DNA of 64,000 nt from Virgibacillus necropolis (GTDB taxonomy: Bacteria; Bacillota; Bacilli; Bacillales; Amphibacillaceae). The DNA lies in the NCBI RefSeq assembly GCF_002224365.1, contig NZ_CP022437.1, positions 2,418,001 through 2,482,000 on the forward strand, written 5' to 3'. The position numbers were made by a program, and so were the translations under genes. How positions within the stretch are numbered: position 1 is the first letter of the stretch; the number at the start of each line of letters is the position of its first letter. Positions 1 through 10,970 of the stretch are shown piece after piece. The notes below the pieces were generated by a model. It saw only the letters and a program-made list of their open reading frames with translations, did not search any database and was not told where the DNA came from.

Positions 1-2674
1 TCCCACCGTGGCGATAGTAATCAACTTCTACATCACTATCAAAGCGTGCGATGGCTTCGAATTCAGTAGTTTTACCTTTTTCATCAACAGCGATGACTTT
101 TACCAAATCATGTGGTTTAACAGATTCGTCGATCTCTACATTAAATGATTCTTTACCAGTTAAACCTAATTTATCAGCACTTTCACCTTTTTGGAATTGT
201 AATGGTAATACACCCATCATTACGAGGTTTGAACGATGAATTCGCTCATAGCTCTCAACGATTACAGTTTTAATTCCAAGCAGGTTAGTACCTTTGGCAG
301 CCCAGTCGCGGGAACTTCCCATTCCGTAATCCTTGCCACCCATTACAAGTAAGCCAGTACCAGCTTCTTGATACTTCATCGCAGCATCATAGATAGGCAT
401 AACTTCTTCAGTAGGCCAGAAAGTTGTATATCCTCCTTCTGTTCCAGGTGCAAGCAGGTTACGGATTCGGATATTAGCGAATGTACCACGCATCATTACT
501 TCATGATTACCACGGCGTGATCCATAAGAGTTAAAATTACGTGGTGAGACATCTTTATCCTGTAAATATTTACCAGCTGGCATGTCTTTTGCAATTGCAC
601 CTGCAGGAGAAATATGGTCAGTTGTGACTGAATCCCCGAATAAGCCAATAGCACGAAGCTTGTTCAATGGTTTAACTTTATCTGCTTCCTTTGATAATCC
701 TTCAAAAAATGGAGGATTTTGAATATAAGTTGAATCATTATTCCATTTGTACAATGGTTCATCTGTTGTATCAATTTCATTCCATTTTTCATTTGAATCA
801 AAAACATTTTCATATTCTTTACGGAAGATTTCCGGTTTAACAGTTTGTTCTACTTGTTCTTTAATTTCTTCCATTGTAGGCCAAATATCTTTCATGAAAA
901 TCTCATTACCATCTTTATCTTTACCTAGCGGTTCAGTTACTAGATCAATATCAACTGTCCCAGCTAATGCATACGCAACTACAAGTGGTGGTGATGCAAG
1001 ATAGTTAGCTTTTACAAGCGGATGAATTCTTCCTTCAAAGTTTCGGTTACCTGATAACACGGAAGAAACGGTTAGGTCATTAGTTGCAATAGCTTTTTCA
1101 ATTTCTTCTTTAAGCGGACCAGAGTTACCGATACAAGTTGTACAACCATAACCAACTAAGTTAAATCCTAATTGATCGAGGTATGGTGTTAATCCGGAAT
1201 CATCTAAGTAGCGTGTCACTACTTTTGATCCTGGTGCTAGAGACGTCTTGACGTAAGCAGGAACAGTAAGTCCCTTCTCCACAGCCTTCTTCGCAACTAA
1301 ACCTGCGCCTAACATAACATATGGGTTAGATGTGTTTGTACAAGAAGTAATAGCAGCAATTGCAAGTGCACCAGTCTTCATAGTTGATGTTGATCCATCA
1401 GGATGATTTATTGTTGCTTGTTTTTCAAATTCTGCTTTTTTCAAGCCAAATCCTTGGTTTCCAGCTGGAGCGGTAATAGCTTTATTAAATTCATTTTTCA
1501 TGTCTGAAAGTGCAATTAAATCTTGTGGGCGCTTTGGACCAGATAAGTTCGGTTCAAGTTCAGACAAGTTAATTTCTACTAGTTCTGTATAGTCAGGATC
1601 TGCTTGATCTGATGAATACCATAGACTGTTTTCCTTACAGTATTTTTCAACTAAGTCAATATGTTCTTCCTTACGTCCAGTCAAGCGCAAATAGTTAAGA
1701 GACTCTTCGTCTACAGGGAAAAACCCACATGTAGCACCATACTCAGGAGCCATGTTGGAAATAGTAGCACGGTCAGCAAGTGGCATATCCTTAAGACCAG
1801 GTCCAAAGTATTCTACAAATTTGCCAACTACTGCTTTCTCTCGTAAAACTTGGGTTACCTTTAATGCTAAATCAGTAGCGGTGGTACCATTTGGGAAGCT
1901 TCCTGTAAATTTAACACCAATCACTTCTGGAACTGGTAAAATAGAAGCCTGACCTAACATTCCAGCTTCTGCTTCAATTCCACCTACACCCCACCCAAGG
2001 ACGCCTAGCCCATTAATCATAGTGGTGTGTGAGTCAGTTCCAAATAATGTATCAGGAAATGCATTATAGGTTCCATCCGCGTTTTCTAATTCATGAACTA
2101 CATTTGCAATATACTCAAGGTTTACTTGGTGAACAATTCCAGTTGCTGGTGGAACTGCACGGTAATTATCAAATGCTTTTTGCGCCCAATTTAAAAATTC
2201 GTACCGTTCACCATTACGTTCAAATTCTAACTCCATGTTAGCTTGTAACGCACCTGGTGTACCATATTGATCTACTTGTACGGAGTGGTCAATAACTAGA
2301 TCTACAGGAACTTCTGGATTGATTTTATCAGGAGAACCGCCCATGTCTACCATAGCTTTACGCAATGAAGCAAGATCTACAACGGCAGGTACACCAGTGA
2401 AATCTTGTAAAATTACTCGTGAAGGTTTAAAAGGTACATCTACCCCTTCGCCTTCTTCCGTTCCCCACTTGGTAAGACCCTCTACATGCTCATCTTTAAT
2501 TACATGACCATCATGTTGACGGACAATGGATTCTAGTAAAACACGGATTGAAAATGGTAGTCTGGCAACGTTTCCAATCCCAGCTTCTTCTAATGCTTTT
2601 AATTGGTAATAATTATACGTCTTACCATTAAGCTCAAATTGTTTTTTTGCTTGAAACGCATCGTTTTGTGTCAT
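1..2674 (-). CDS. acnA: Aconitate hydratase (3' end outside window)
   Basis: Aconitase interconverts citrate and isocitrate in the TCA cycle and, in Bacilli, doubles as an RNA-binding protein (family knowledge). The reading frame runs from ATG at 2674 (product begins [20 protein letters not shown]), preceded by a GAGAGGGG ribosome site, to the window edge. The last codons read [10 protein letters not shown], which in B. subtilis CitB is followed by only about a dozen residues, so roughly 891 of about 902 residues are present. The translation shows the expected conserved core with no stop. The gene stands alone on the minus strand; the histidine kinase upstream has its own terminator. Confident assignment. 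Confidence 0.97.
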   Translation of the reverse strand, partial: MTQNDAFQAKKQFELNGKTYNYYQLKALEEAGIGNVARLPFSIRVLLESIVRQHDGHVIKDEHVEGLTKWGTEEGEGVDVPFKPSRVILQDFTGVPAVVDLASLRKAMVDMGGSPDKINPEVPVDLVIDHSVQVDQYGTPGALQANMELEFERNGERYEFLNWAQKAFDNYRAVPPATGIVHQVNLEYIANVVHELENADGTYNAFPDTLFGTDSHTTMINGLGVLGWGVGGIEAEAGMLGQASILPVPEVIGVKFTGSFPNGTTATDLALKVTQVLREKAVVGKFVEYFGPGLKDMPLADRATISNMAPEYGATCGFFPVDEESLNYLRLTGRKEEHIDLVEKYCKENSLWYSSDQADPDYTELVEINLSELEPNLSGPKRPQDLIALSDMKNEFNKAITAPAGNQGFGLKKAEFEKQATINHPDGSTSTMKTGALAIAAITSCTNTSNPYVMLGAGLVAKKAVEKGLTVPAYVKTSLAPGSKVVTRYLDDSGLTPYLDQLGFNLVGYGCTTCIGNSGPLKEEIEKAIATNDLTVSSVLSGNRNFEGRIHPLVKANYLASPPLVVAYALAGTVDIDLVTEPLGKDKDGNEIFMKDIWPTMEEIKEQVEQTVKPEIFRKEYENVFDSNEKWNEIDTTDEPLYKWNNDSTYIQNPPFFEGLSKEADKVKPLNKLRAIGLFGDSVTTDHISPAGAIAKDMPAGKYLQDKDVSPRNFNSYGSRRGNHEVMMRGTFANIRIRNLLAPGTEGGYTTFWPTEEVMPIYDAAMKYQEAGTGLLVMGGKDYGMGSSRDWAAKGTNLLGIKTVIVESYERIHRSNLVMMGVLPLQFQKGESADKLGLTGKESFNVEIDESVKPHDLVKVIAVDEKGKTTEFEAIARFDSDVEVDYYRHGG

Positions 2675-2772
2675 TATGTAATACCCCTCTCGTTCTCTTT
2701 TTGTCGAAGACTTATATTGTTGCACAGGCAAATCTAGGACAAAACTATTAGTCTCACCTATTTATCTTAAAT

Positions 2773-2807
2773 GAAAAAAGCATATAAAACAAATGTTATA
2801 TGCCTTT
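2773..2807 (-). terminator. Terminator after histidine kinase
   Basis: An 8-bp inverted repeat (GCATATAA / TTATATGC at 2780-2787 and 2796-2803) is followed, reading the minus strand, by a run of six T. It lies 100 bases past the kinase stop codon and before acnA. Confidence 0.7.
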
Positions 2808-2906
2808 TCTAGTATATTAAAATATTATTTAAAGTGATAATTAATAGTTATACATTGTCTGTAATAATGATTATGTAAATTATACCCAATGATGATACAT
2901 TTTCAT

Positions 2907-4046
2907 TCATTCATTGGGCAAAGGAAGAATTATTTTAAATGTACTGCCTCTGTTTGTATTTTGTTCTATCTCTAATTTTCCATCATGTTTTTCCAAGATT
3001 TGATTTGTTATCATTAGTCCAAGGCCTGTCCCACTCTTTTTTGTAGTGAAAAATGGTTCGCCCAATTTATGAATTATTTCTTCAGGAATCCCTGGGCCAT
3101 CGTCTATGATTGCTATTTCAAGTTTTACATCTGTTGCAGAAATTAGTATTTGAATCGTCCCTTTTTCATCCATTGCCTCTATTGCATTCTTCACAATATT
3201 AATTAAAACTTGCTTGATTTGCGAACGGTCACAATAAACACAGTGATTGTCTTGTCTTTTCCATTTGATGTCTACATTTTTCAAGCGAGCTTGTGGTAGC
3301 AATAAGGCCACAATCTCATGAACCATTACTTCTACAATTTCTTCTTTTTTATTATTTGTTAAAGGCTTTGAAATAAAAAGAAGTTCCGACGTAATAGTTT
3401 CCATTTTTTCAATTTCATCAATCATTATTTTATAGTATTCCTCTTTTCGATTAACACCAGCTTGCAATAACTGCATAAATCCTTTTAATGACGTTAGGGG
3501 ATTTCGAATTTCATGTGCAATCCCCGCAGCTAACTGTCCAGCAACAGACATTTTTTCTGACCGTATCATCATTTCCTCAGTCTCTTTTTTATCTGAAATA
3601 TCTTTAAGCATAGAGACATAAAAGTAACCATCGTCTTCCTCATCCCCAACCATAGAAATGGCACATTCCGTCCAAATATATTTTCCATGTTTATTGCGAA
3701 TGTTTATATTGAACTTATGATTATTATGATCCTTTTCAGTATCTGCATAATAACTCATTATTTGGGATACATCTTCAGGAGATAGTAAATCATACCATGA
3801 AATTTCATCTAACTCTTCGATTGTATACCCCAAAATCCGTATAACAGATTTAGATATAAACTTAACTTTTCCGCTTTTGTCCCAAATTGAGATTAATTCA
3901 TTGCTATTGTTTTCAATCCAGTTAATAATATATGGCGGTAGTTCGTACATTTCTGAATAGATTTCTTTTTTTATCTTCGTCTTATCAGAGCATGAATTCT
4001 TTCTCTCGTTCTTATCCGTATGCTCTATAGAAGAATTGGATTTCAT
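2907..4046 (-). CDS. PAS-domain sensor histidine kinase
   Basis: Cytosolic two-component kinase of 379 residues. A PAS domain spans about residues 45-152, followed by a HisKA helix with phospho-acceptor His178 in AAGIAHEIRNPL, then a HATPase domain with N box (NIVKNAIEAM), G1 (DDGPGIP) and G2 (KSGTGLGL). There is no membrane segment, so the signal is presumably internal. The layout resembles Bacillus sporulation kinases of the KinA/KinE type, but no response regulator is adjacent, so an Spo0F partner is inference only. Start: an upstream ATG at 4076 is possible, but AGGGGTG sits at proper distance from ATG 4046, which I prefer. Confidence 0.88.
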   Translation of the reverse strand: MKSNSSIEHTDKNERKNSCSDKTKIKKEIYSEMYELPPYIINWIENNSNELISIWDKSGKVKFISKSVIRILGYTIEELDEISWYDLLSPEDVSQIMSYYADTEKDHNNHKFNINIRNKHGKYIWTECAISMVGDEEDDGYFYVSMLKDISDKKETEEMMIRSEKMSVAGQLAAGIAHEIRNPLTSLKGFMQLLQAGVNRKEEYYKIMIDEIEKMETITSELLFISKPLTNNKKEEIVEVMVHEIVALLLPQARLKNVDIKWKRQDNHCVYCDRSQIKQVLINIVKNAIEAMDEKGTIQILISATDVKLEIAIIDDGPGIPEEIIHKLGEPFFTTKKSGTGLGLMITNQILEKHDGKLEIEQNTNRGSTFKIILPLPNE

Positions 4047-4291
4047 CGCTTCACCCCTAGTTACAGATTCCAACATAAAAATTGTATATAATTACTTATA
4101 TGACTTTATAGTTTAAAATATGTCACTTGTAAGAAACACTATGTACTTTTATAATGAAACTATATGAAATGATGTAAAATAATATAATTGCTGATAAAAT
4201 ATTAGTAATTATTAGTAATATTACTATACTTACCATAAAAAATAAATCTTTTGTTGGTTTACAAAGAGAAAAATCAGAAATAGGTGGTCAG

Positions 4292-4717
4292 ATGTCAGTG
4301 CTTGTCGAATATTTAATTATACTATGGGGATTTTTATTAATTGGACTTATGGGAATCGGTGGTTTTTTTATGTTCCGGAAATTTTTAAAAAAATTGCCAA
4401 AGGAAGATGGAAAGTCAAATATGGACTGGGAAGAATATTACATGGAAAAAACTCGACATATGTGGGGAAAGAAAGAAAAGGACCTATTAGAAGAATTGGT
4501 ATCACCAGTTCCAGAATTATTTCGTGATATAGCAAGGCATAAAATAGCAAGCAAGATCGGTGAAGTTGCATTGCAGAAGCGAAGAAAGAAAATTACGGAA
4601 GATGTTTTAATTGAAGGTTATATCGTTGCAACACCGAAGCGAGACCATAAATTTTTACGAAAAAAACTTGCCGAGAAAGAGATTGATGTCACACCCTATG
4701 AAGTATATTTTGAATGA
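4292..4717 (+). CDS. yneK: DUF2621 membrane-anchored protein (YneK-like)
   Basis: A 141-residue protein with one N-terminal membrane helix (about residues 4-28) and a charged cytosolic part containing WEEYYMEKTRHMWGKKEKDL and a C-terminal stretch ending DVTPYEVYFE. It resembles the DUF2621 family, which includes B. subtilis YneK. B. subtilis yneK also sits next to ccdC (yneJ), as here, although this copy is on the opposite strand from ccdC. Function is unknown. A GGTGG ribosome site precedes ATG 4292. Confidence 0.75.
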   Translation: MSVLVEYLIILWGFLLIGLMGIGGFFMFRKFLKKLPKEDGKSNMDWEEYYMEKTRHMWGKKEKDLLEELVSPVPELFRDIARHKIASKIGEVALQKRRKKITEDVLIEGYIVATPKRDHKFLRKKLAEKEIDVTPYEVYFE

Positions 4718-4726
4718 AAAGACAGA

Positions 4727-4764
4727 AAAAACGAGCTTCCTATATTTTTTATAGTAGCTCGTTT
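4727..4764. terminator. Shared terminator yneK / ccdC
   Basis: Inverted repeat AAACGAGCT / AGCTCGTTT with A and T tracts on its outer sides lies between the two converging genes, so it can end transcripts from both sides. Confidence 0.7.
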
Positions 4765-5243
4765 TAATGTGCATCAGAATACTTTAGTTGTTTTTCTAAT
4801 TTTTTATATTTAATTAGCATAGCAATTCGCCAAGAAATAATCATTCCAAATGCTAACAGAAAGAACATACCACTTGTTTCATAAAGTGAAATGGTTCCGC
4901 TAAATGCTAATTTTAAGATGATCCGTAGTGTTAGCAATCCAAACAAAATAAAAATAAAAGATTTGGATGGTATTAAGTATATGTCATTTTGCTTAATTTC
5001 AAATTTCGAGCCAATTATTAAGACAATAGAAAACATAACACCAACAACTAGCGCTTCTATAACTTGACTCCATTCAATACGAAATACCGGAAAGATAAAC
5101 ATAAACGCTCCAGTACTCATAAATAACGGTGGCAAAATAATTTTCTTAACAGATGCTGGTTTTTTGGCAGACCTTAAACGCATGAAAACCATTAATGTCG
5201 CCATACAAGCAGCACCAATTGTACTTAAAATAATCCAAAACAT
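4764..5243 (-). CDS. ccdC: CcdC membrane protein
   Basis: A 159-residue integral membrane protein with four or five hydrophobic helices (starting MFWIILSTIGAACMATLMVF). It matches the B. subtilis CcdC/YneJ type, encoded beside ccdA in the cytochrome c maturation cluster (ccdA-yneI-ccdC). In B. subtilis CcdC itself is dispensable for cytochrome c assembly. The order relative to ccdA is preserved, except that yneI between them is broken. Stop codon lies in the shared terminator. Confidence 0.82.
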   Translation of the reverse strand: MFWIILSTIGAACMATLMVFMRLRSAKKPASVKKIILPPLFMSTGAFMFIFPVFRIEWSQVIEALVVGVMFSIVLIIGSKFEIKQNDIYLIPSKSFIFILFGLLTLRIILKLAFSGTISLYETSGMFFLLAFGMIISWRIAMLIKYKKLEKQLKYSDAH

Positions 5244-5275
5244 GAATAATCATCTCTTTCACTATCTTCAACTGT

Positions 5276-5374
5276 TTATGTAATTATTGATTTATTCTTA
5301 TGTAAAACTCGTTCAATTGTGTCAATCACACGGACTTCATCAAATGGCTTGATAATAAAATCACTTGCGCCAAT
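5276..5374 (-). pseudogene. yneI: Remnant of YneI response regulator
   Basis: Minus-strand translation gives IGASDFIIKPFDEVRVIDTI and then ERVLHKNKSIIT and a stop: the last beta strand with the invariant Lys-Pro pair and the last helix of a CheY-like receiver. Everything upstream (phospho-Asp, acidic pocket) is missing. The fragment stops at a repeat scar at about 5375. In B. subtilis the CheY-like yneI lies between ccdA and ccdC, so this is the decayed orthologue at its native position. Confidence 0.85.
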
Positions 5375-5386
5375 TTAATAGCCTCG

Positions 5387-5423
5387 AATTAGAAACAAGA
5401 AGTTCGTAGTGACTTTTTGAACA
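5387..5423. mobile_element. Deleted copy of a MITE-like repeat
   Basis: About 20 bases (5387-5406) are identical to 61373-61392, inside a longer element at 61353-61495, and the segment ending in GACTTTTTGAAC (5411-5422) matches its right terminal repeat. The middle is absent here. The scar sits exactly at the breakpoint of yneI. Confidence 0.7.
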
Positions 5424-5437
5424 GCCCCTAATAATAG

Positions 5438-5863
5438 TTATTGATCATTTGCAATAGATAAGATGATTGTCACAGTAACACCTAGGACGGTTAGAAAGAC
5501 TCCTAAATCAAATATCATAGCGGTCGCTAGTTCTATTTCCCCAAAAACAGGAACATGGAAGTAACCATATGTTTGTGATAAAAATGGAACTTGAAAAATA
5601 AACGATCCTATTCCTGTAAATAAAGCAATTAGTAATCCGACTGGAATTAATGAACGATAATTGATTGGCAGCACCTTATCTACTGCTTCTATTCCGTAAG
5701 ACATATACATTAACAAAATTGCTCCAGAAGTAACTAGCCCACCCACAAAGCCCCCACCAGGTGCATTATGGCCAGCTAACAAAAGATAAATTGCAAATCC
5801 AAAAAGAATAAAAGCTATAAGGGTTGTCGTTGTTCGAAGTATGAGATCATTCGGTTTATACAT
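5438..5863 (-). CDS. mnhB: Orphan Na+/H+ antiporter subunit MnhB/MrpB
   Basis: A 141-residue membrane protein with four helices and the glycine-rich motif APGGGFVGGL typical of MnhB/MrpB, a small subunit of the seven-gene Mrp antiporter. None of the other Mrp subunits is nearby, and MrpB alone is not expected to transport. The gene occupies the place of the missing front part of yneI, between a repeat scar (5387-5423) and a hairpin (5908-5951), so it was probably moved here by rearrangement. AAAGGAG precedes GTG 5866 and ATG 5863; the ATG has the better spacing. Confidence 0.85.
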   Translation of the reverse strand: MYKPNDLILRTTTTLIAFILFGFAIYLLLAGHNAPGGGFVGGLVTSGAILLMYMSYGIEAVDKVLPINYRSLIPVGLLIALFTGIGSFIFQVPFLSQTYGYFHVPVFGEIELATAMIFDLGVFLTVLGVTVTIILSIANDQ

Positions 5864-5907
5864 CACGATTGCTCCTTTAGTTTATCGCAGTTCGACGGCA
5901 GTAAAAC

Positions 5908-5951
5908 CCCCACCTTGAAAATTGAAGTCAAACAGAAAATTTTAGGTGGGG
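5908..5951. repeat. Strong hairpin, possible mobile-element end
   Basis: CCCCACCT and AGGTGGGG arms enclose a further pairable AAAATT/AATTTT segment. It is followed by GATAACTACCCGTTTAAGC. The GC-rich hairpin with a fixed flank resembles ends of IS200/IS605-type elements, but no transposase is present; the origin is inference. Confidence 0.45.
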
Positions 5952-6038
5952 ATAACTACCCGTTTAAGCTAAGGTTGGTTTAACTCCACTTAATGAAGTT
6001 TCACTTTATATACTAATACAAATGGTGTGATAAATCTA

Positions 6039-6743
6039 TTAAAACCCAGAGAATCCAAAAAATCCATTTAAAAAGGATGTAAGCTTTGTCATCCAATCAA
6101 AAAACAGGGCAATTCCCATCATAATCATAATATATCCACCGATTTTCATGAATATTTCACTATGCCGTTTAATCCAAGATAACTTTCCTATGAAAAATGA
6201 AAGGATTAAAAATGGTAGTGAAAAACCAAGTACATAGCTGATCATCATGATCATTCCAAGATCAGGATTCGTTGCGGCTAGTGACAATACAATTGCTAAA
6301 ATTGGCCCCATACATGGTGTCCAACCCATTGAAAAAGCAATCCCAATGATAAATGAACCAATAAACCCTGTTGGTCGATTTTTAAAGGTGATTTTTTTGT
6401 CTTTCATTAAAAATTTGAAATTAAGTATTCCTACTATCACTAACCCGAAAAATACAATTAAGATCGCGCCTATTTGACGAATAATATCTTTGTACGTAAA
6501 TAAAAACTCAGATATGTATGTAGTGGAAAAGCCCATCGCAATAAATATACAGGAAAAACCAATTAAGAAAAATATAGTGTGTAACAAGCTTTTGCGTTTT
6601 AACATGATATTATCTTCTTTTACTTCATTCACACTCATACCTGTTATATACGATAGAAACGCGGGATATAATGGCAAGACACATGGTGAAATAAATGATA
6701 AAAATCCTGCAGCAAATGCAATAAATATATTTATTTCTGACAT
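6039..6743 (-). CDS. ccdA: Cytochrome c biogenesis protein CcdA
   Basis: A 234-residue, six-helix DsbD-family membrane protein that carries electrons from cytosolic thioredoxin to extracytoplasmic thiols, needed for cytochrome c maturation (family role). The two redox cysteines are visible: Cys21 in SPCVLPLYP and Cys144 in WTPCMGPIL. ATG 6743 follows a perfect AGGAGG at six bases; a longer frame from 6764 has no ribosome site. Downstream ccdC is present, but the usual intervening yneI is broken. Confidence 0.93.
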   Translation of the reverse strand: MSEINIFIAFAAGFLSFISPCVLPLYPAFLSYITGMSVNEVKEDNIMLKRKSLLHTIFFLIGFSCIFIAMGFSTTYISEFLFTYKDIIRQIGAILIVFFGLVIVGILNFKFLMKDKKITFKNRPTGFIGSFIIGIAFSMGWTPCMGPILAIVLSLAATNPDLGMIMMISYVLGFSLPFLILSFFIGKLSWIKRHSEIFMKIGGYIMIMMGIALFFDWMTKLTSFLNGFFGFSGF

Positions 6744-6837
6744 ATTAATCCTCCTAAAAACCATTCACTTCATAAAGTTTAACAGAATTTGAATAGATTT
6801 TATGATGCGGAATTTGACAATATAACAACTATTTTAA

Positions 6838-6871
6838 ATACCCCTTAATACTTCCAAGTATTAAGGGGTAT
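6838..6871. terminator. Hairpin between yneF and ccdA
   Basis: Perfect 16-bp inverted repeat (ATACCCCTTAATACTT, two-base loop). The T tract after it is poor, so it may be an attenuator or an RNA-stability hairpin rather than a full terminator. Confidence 0.55.
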
Positions 6872-6905
6872 GATGCAATGCCATGCATTAACATGTTAGA
6901 ACTTA

Positions 6906-7127
6906 TTACTTACTCTGCTGATTGTTCATTGAACGCATCATTTGATTAATTTTCTTTTGTGACGGTTTTTGACCCATTTGCATCATCATCGTTCGTAGCA
7001 TTTGTTCATTAATTGGTGGGTTTTTCTTTAAGTAATTCATCATATATTTTCTTGCAATGAAAAAACCAAGAGCAACTCCAACAATAAGAGCCAATATAGC
7101 AATTAATACGACCCAAATCGTGCCCAT
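6906..7127 (-). CDS. yneF: YneF family (UPF0154) small membrane protein
   Basis: A 73-residue protein with a single N-terminal membrane helix (residues 4-26) and a basic, methionine-rich tail containing [20 protein letters not shown], diagnostic for the UPF0154/YneF family. Function unknown. It lies between sirA and ccdA as in B. subtilis. Confidence 0.92.
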   Translation of the reverse strand: MGTIWVVLIAILALIVGVALGFFIARKYMMNYLKKNPPINEQMLRTMMMQMGQKPSQKKINQMMRSMNNQQSK

Positions 7128-7172
7128 TTCAAGCCTTCCCCCTTCATGTTGTCTCTCATACAGTATAGTAAA

Positions 7173-7631
7173 TCAAAGGGTAGAATACAATACTTGCTCA
7201 TTCAAATGATCCTTTAACTTTATTACTGGAGAAATCCAACCATAGTTATTTAAATTATTATCCAATACAAATAAGGATGGATGGAATAATTGTAGAATAG
7301 GAAATAACAACATTTCTGCATCTTGAAGCATATCACAACGAAATTCTATCTGTTTTTCACTAATATGTAAAGAGATGTAGTATTTATCTTGTTCTATTTC
7401 TATTGAATTATTACCATCTTTCACTATAGCCTTGTTATTATACAATGTTTTAATTTTAGTATTCAACTCTTTTGTAGAAAAAAAAGAGGTAATTTCTTTA
7501 AATTGATCTTCTATCACCTTATTTTTACTGTTTTCGTGGTATTGTTTAAAAAAACGATAGAGTATATCACTTCTATAATAATAGCGCTCGGCAAATTCAC
7601 TTTTTATCGAATAAATAGAATACGTATTCAA
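7173..7631 (-). CDS. sirA: Sporulation inhibitor of replication SirA
   Basis: SirA binds domain I of DnaA and blocks new rounds of replication in cells entering sporulation (known for B. subtilis, where sirA is Spo0A-controlled). The product aligns with SirA at both ends: an N-terminal YSIYSIKSEFAERYY block and a C-terminal LDNNLNNYGWISPV block. Start: AAAGGAG overlaps a GTG at 7640, so translation most likely begins at TTG 7631 (152 residues), which also fits the B. subtilis N-terminus. Located between tkt and yneF as in B. subtilis. Confidence 0.85.
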   Translation of the reverse strand: MNTYSIYSIKSEFAERYYYRSDILYRFFKQYHENSKNKVIEDQFKEITSFFSTKELNTKIKTLYNNKAIVKDGNNSIEIEQDKYYISLHISEKQIEFRCDMLQDAEMLLFPILQLFHPSLFVLDNNLNNYGWISPVIKLKDHLNEQVLYSTL

Positions 7632-7716
7632 CAATATCACTCCTTTTGTTTTTATTATACGTATTCTATTTTAAAATAATGTCAAAATGAGTTGCATATC
7701 ACCACTAGTTTTGTCG

Positions 7717-7756
7717 AAAAAACAAAAGGTCTCAACATTTGTATTGTTGAGACCTC
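7717..7756 (-). terminator. Terminator after tkt
   Basis: AGGTCTCAACA / TGTTGAGACCT stem followed on the minus strand by a T-rich run (TTTTGTTTTTT). It lies just past the transketolase stop codon. Confidence 0.9.
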
Positions 7757-7764
7757 TATTATTT

Positions 7765-9768
7765 CTATTTAATTAGTTTTTCTACATGTTTCACAACATT
7801 ATCAACGGTAAATCCGTATTCTTCCATAACTTTTTCACCTTTTGCTGATGCTCCAAATGTGTCAATTCCAAGGACTGCGCCTTGATCCCCTACATAACGC
7901 TCCCAGCCAAATGGTGATGCCATTTCAATTCCAAGACGGCTTTTCACGTGCGGTGGAATCACCTCATTTTGATAAGCAATATCCTGCTCGTTAAAACGAT
8001 CCCATGAAGGCATGCTTACCACGTTTACGTGAATATTTTTTTCTTGTAGCTGTTTTTGTGCCTTGACTGCTAGTTGAACCTCAGATCCTGTTGCAAGTAA
8101 CAATGCATCTGGAGTTTCTTTCTCCCCTTTACTTACCACGTAAGCACCTTTTTTAACGCCTTCGTATGCATGTTCTTTTGTACCTTCAAGTGTCGGTAAT
8201 CCCTGTCTAGTTAACACCAATGCAGTAGGTCTGTCTGTTGATTCTACTGCCAAACGCCATGCTGCTTGTGTTTCATTACCATCAGCTGGACGAATAAGTG
8301 ATAGTCCAGGCATTGCACGGAATGCTGGTAGGTGTTCGATCGGTTCATGTGTTGGGCCGTCTTCTCCTACTGCAATCGAATCATGTGTAAACACATAGGT
8401 TACTGGAATATTCATGATAGCTGATAAACGTACAGCTGGGCGTAAATAGTCACTGAATACAAAGAATGTACCTGCGTATACTTTAAGTCCTCCATGAAGT
8501 GCCATACCATTAAGTGCAGCTGCCATTGCAAATTCGCGAACACCAAACCAAATATTTTTCCCAGCATAATTTTCACGTGAGAAGTCAGTCTGTTCATTTA
8601 CACTAGTTTTATTAGAACCTGCTAAATCAGCGCTACCACCAAAAAAATTTGGAAGCTTGCTTGATATAGCATTAAGTACTTCACCAGATGATGCACGAGT
8701 TGCTAAGTTATCTTTTTCAGGTTCATAAATAGGCAATTCCTTGTCCCAATCAAGTGGTAGATCGCCATTAATTGCTTGTTCTAGTTTTTTAGCGTCTTCA
8801 GGATATTTTTCTTTATAATTATCAAACAATTGATTCCAATTATCTTCCACATCTTCCCCATTTTTACCGATCTTTTCGTTAAAGTCAGCATAAACTTCTT
8901 CAGGGACATGAAAATCATCGTGTGGCCATTGGTATGCTTCTTTCGTAAGTTTAACCTCATCGAGTCCGAGTGGCGCTCCGTGTGACGCAGAAGAAGCAGA
9001 TTTGTTAGGAGAACCAAAACCAATTACGGTTTTAACTTCTATCAATGTTGGTTGCTTCGTATTTTCTTTTGCTTCTTTAATCGCATTACGAAGTGCATTC
9101 ACATCATTTCCGTCCTCGACACGAATGACCTGCCAGCCGTATGCGTTAAAACGCTGTTCAGTATTATCAGAAAATGAACGATCCAAATCACCATCTAATG
9201 AAATGTCATTTGAGTCATATAAAGCGATTAACTTACCTAACCCAAGATGACCAGCGAGTGAAGCTGTTTCATGGGAAATTCCTTCCATTAGATCACCGTC
9301 ACTAATGAGCGCGTACGTATGATGATCAATAATGGATAAATCTTCTTTGTTAAAAGTAGCTGCAAGATGCGCTTCTGCCATTGCCATACCAACTGACATA
9401 GCAATACCTTGTCCCAGTGGTCCAGTTGTTGCCTCAACCCCATCTGTATGATGAACCTCAGGGTGACCTGGTGTTTTTGAATCCCATTGTCTGAAGTCTT
9501 TTAGATCATCGATCGTTACATCATACCCTGCTAAGTGAAGTAAACCATATAACAGCATAGATCCATGTCCTGCTGATAATACAAACCGATCACGGTTAAA
9601 CCATTTTGAGTTTTTAGGGTTTTGGTTCATAAAGTCTGTCCACAGTGTGTATGCCATTGGAGCAGCCCCCATTGGTAAACCTGGATGACCAGAGTTAGCA
9701 TTTTCGATAGCGTCGATTGCTAGTGTACGAATGGTGTTTATTGATAATTGTTCTACGTTATTTGTCAT
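7765..9768 (-). CDS. tkt: Transketolase
   Basis: Thiamine-diphosphate enzyme of the pentose phosphate pathway, moving two-carbon ketol units between sugar phosphates. The 667-residue length is standard. The N-terminal half has [19 protein letters not shown] and the cofactor-binding GDGD-type segment [11 protein letters not shown]; the C-terminal half has [23 protein letters not shown] 9768 is preceded by GGAAGGAGA. It has its own terminator. Ordinary housekeeping gene. Confidence 0.97.
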   Translation of the reverse strand: MTNNVEQLSINTIRTLAIDAIENANSGHPGLPMGAAPMAYTLWTDFMNQNPKNSKWFNRDRFVLSAGHGSMLLYGLLHLAGYDVTIDDLKDFRQWDSKTPGHPEVHHTDGVEATTGPLGQGIAMSVGMAMAEAHLAATFNKEDLSIIDHHTYALISDGDLMEGISHETASLAGHLGLGKLIALYDSNDISLDGDLDRSFSDNTEQRFNAYGWQVIRVEDGNDVNALRNAIKEAKENTKQPTLIEVKTVIGFGSPNKSASSASHGAPLGLDEVKLTKEAYQWPHDDFHVPEEVYADFNEKIGKNGEDVEDNWNQLFDNYKEKYPEDAKKLEQAINGDLPLDWDKELPIYEPEKDNLATRASSGEVLNAISSKLPNFFGGSADLAGSNKTSVNEQTDFSRENYAGKNIWFGVREFAMAAALNGMALHGGLKVYAGTFFVFSDYLRPAVRLSAIMNIPVTYVFTHDSIAVGEDGPTHEPIEHLPAFRAMPGLSLIRPADGNETQAAWRLAVESTDRPTALVLTRQGLPTLEGTKEHAYEGVKKGAYVVSKGEKETPDALLLATGSEVQLAVKAQKQLQEKNIHVNVVSMPSWDRFNEQDIAYQNEVIPPHVKSRLGIEMASPFGWERYVGDQGAVLGIDTFGASAKGEKVMEEYGFTVDNVVKHVEKLIK

Positions 9769-9867
9769 GAAAAGTCTCCTTCCTTGTCGAAACTTGTTTT
9801 AATCCTATTCAATTCTATAATGAAAACCAAGTTGTAACAAGTGTCATTTTATCCACTACTACCAAAA

Positions 9868-10101
9868 CTAGTTATTTTTATTTTTCTTTTGTAGATCTTT
9901 TACTTTTTGCGGAGTTACATCATTTCCCTCTGGGTCCTTAACTGTCATCGTTTTAAATTGATTTTTAAAAGATGAGCGAACGTTACCAAGGTATTCCGTC
10001 CGCAAGTTTTTTTGTTCTTTCTTTTCTTCTTCAGTCAATCCCTCACTTTTAGCCTTTTTCGCCAGTATATTAATACGTTCTAATTTTTCTTTAGAAATCA
10101 T
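9868..10101 (-). CDS. ynzC: YnzC / DUF896 protein
   Basis: A 77-residue, highly charged protein of the UPF0291 family; the signature KLERINILAKKAKSEGLTEE forms a helical hairpin and EYLGNVRSSFKNQ follows. AGGAGGT six bases before ATG 10101 fixes the start. In B. subtilis ynzC belongs to the LexA-regulated yneA-yneB-ynzC operon; here it follows yneB in the same order, about 165 bases downstream. Confidence 0.92.
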   Translation of the reverse strand: MISKEKLERINILAKKAKSEGLTEEEKKEQKNLRTEYLGNVRSSFKNQFKTMTVKDPEGNDVTPQKVKDLQKKNKNN

Positions 10102-10267
10102 GTTACTACCTCCTAACATAGTAGAATGGCATTCGCTTCGTATTTAATAGCGAATGCCGAAGTTTATCTTATACTCTAGTCGTTTAAATTTTTATACTCC
10201 AAGTGAAAAAAGCACGAACTTTATAGTAGTCCCTGCTTTTTTATAGTATCGCTCTATCGCTATTAAT

Positions 10268-10909
<642 letters not shown>

Positions 10910-10970
10910 TTATACGCTCCAGCTTTTAGTTTTTTTATTAGAGGAAGTTCAAAAACTCACTATTATTCAA

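Noticed and set aside
5438-5863. Part of a complete Mrp antiporter operon
   Set aside because: No other mnh/mrp subunit is encoded on either side; neighbours are yneI debris and ccdA.
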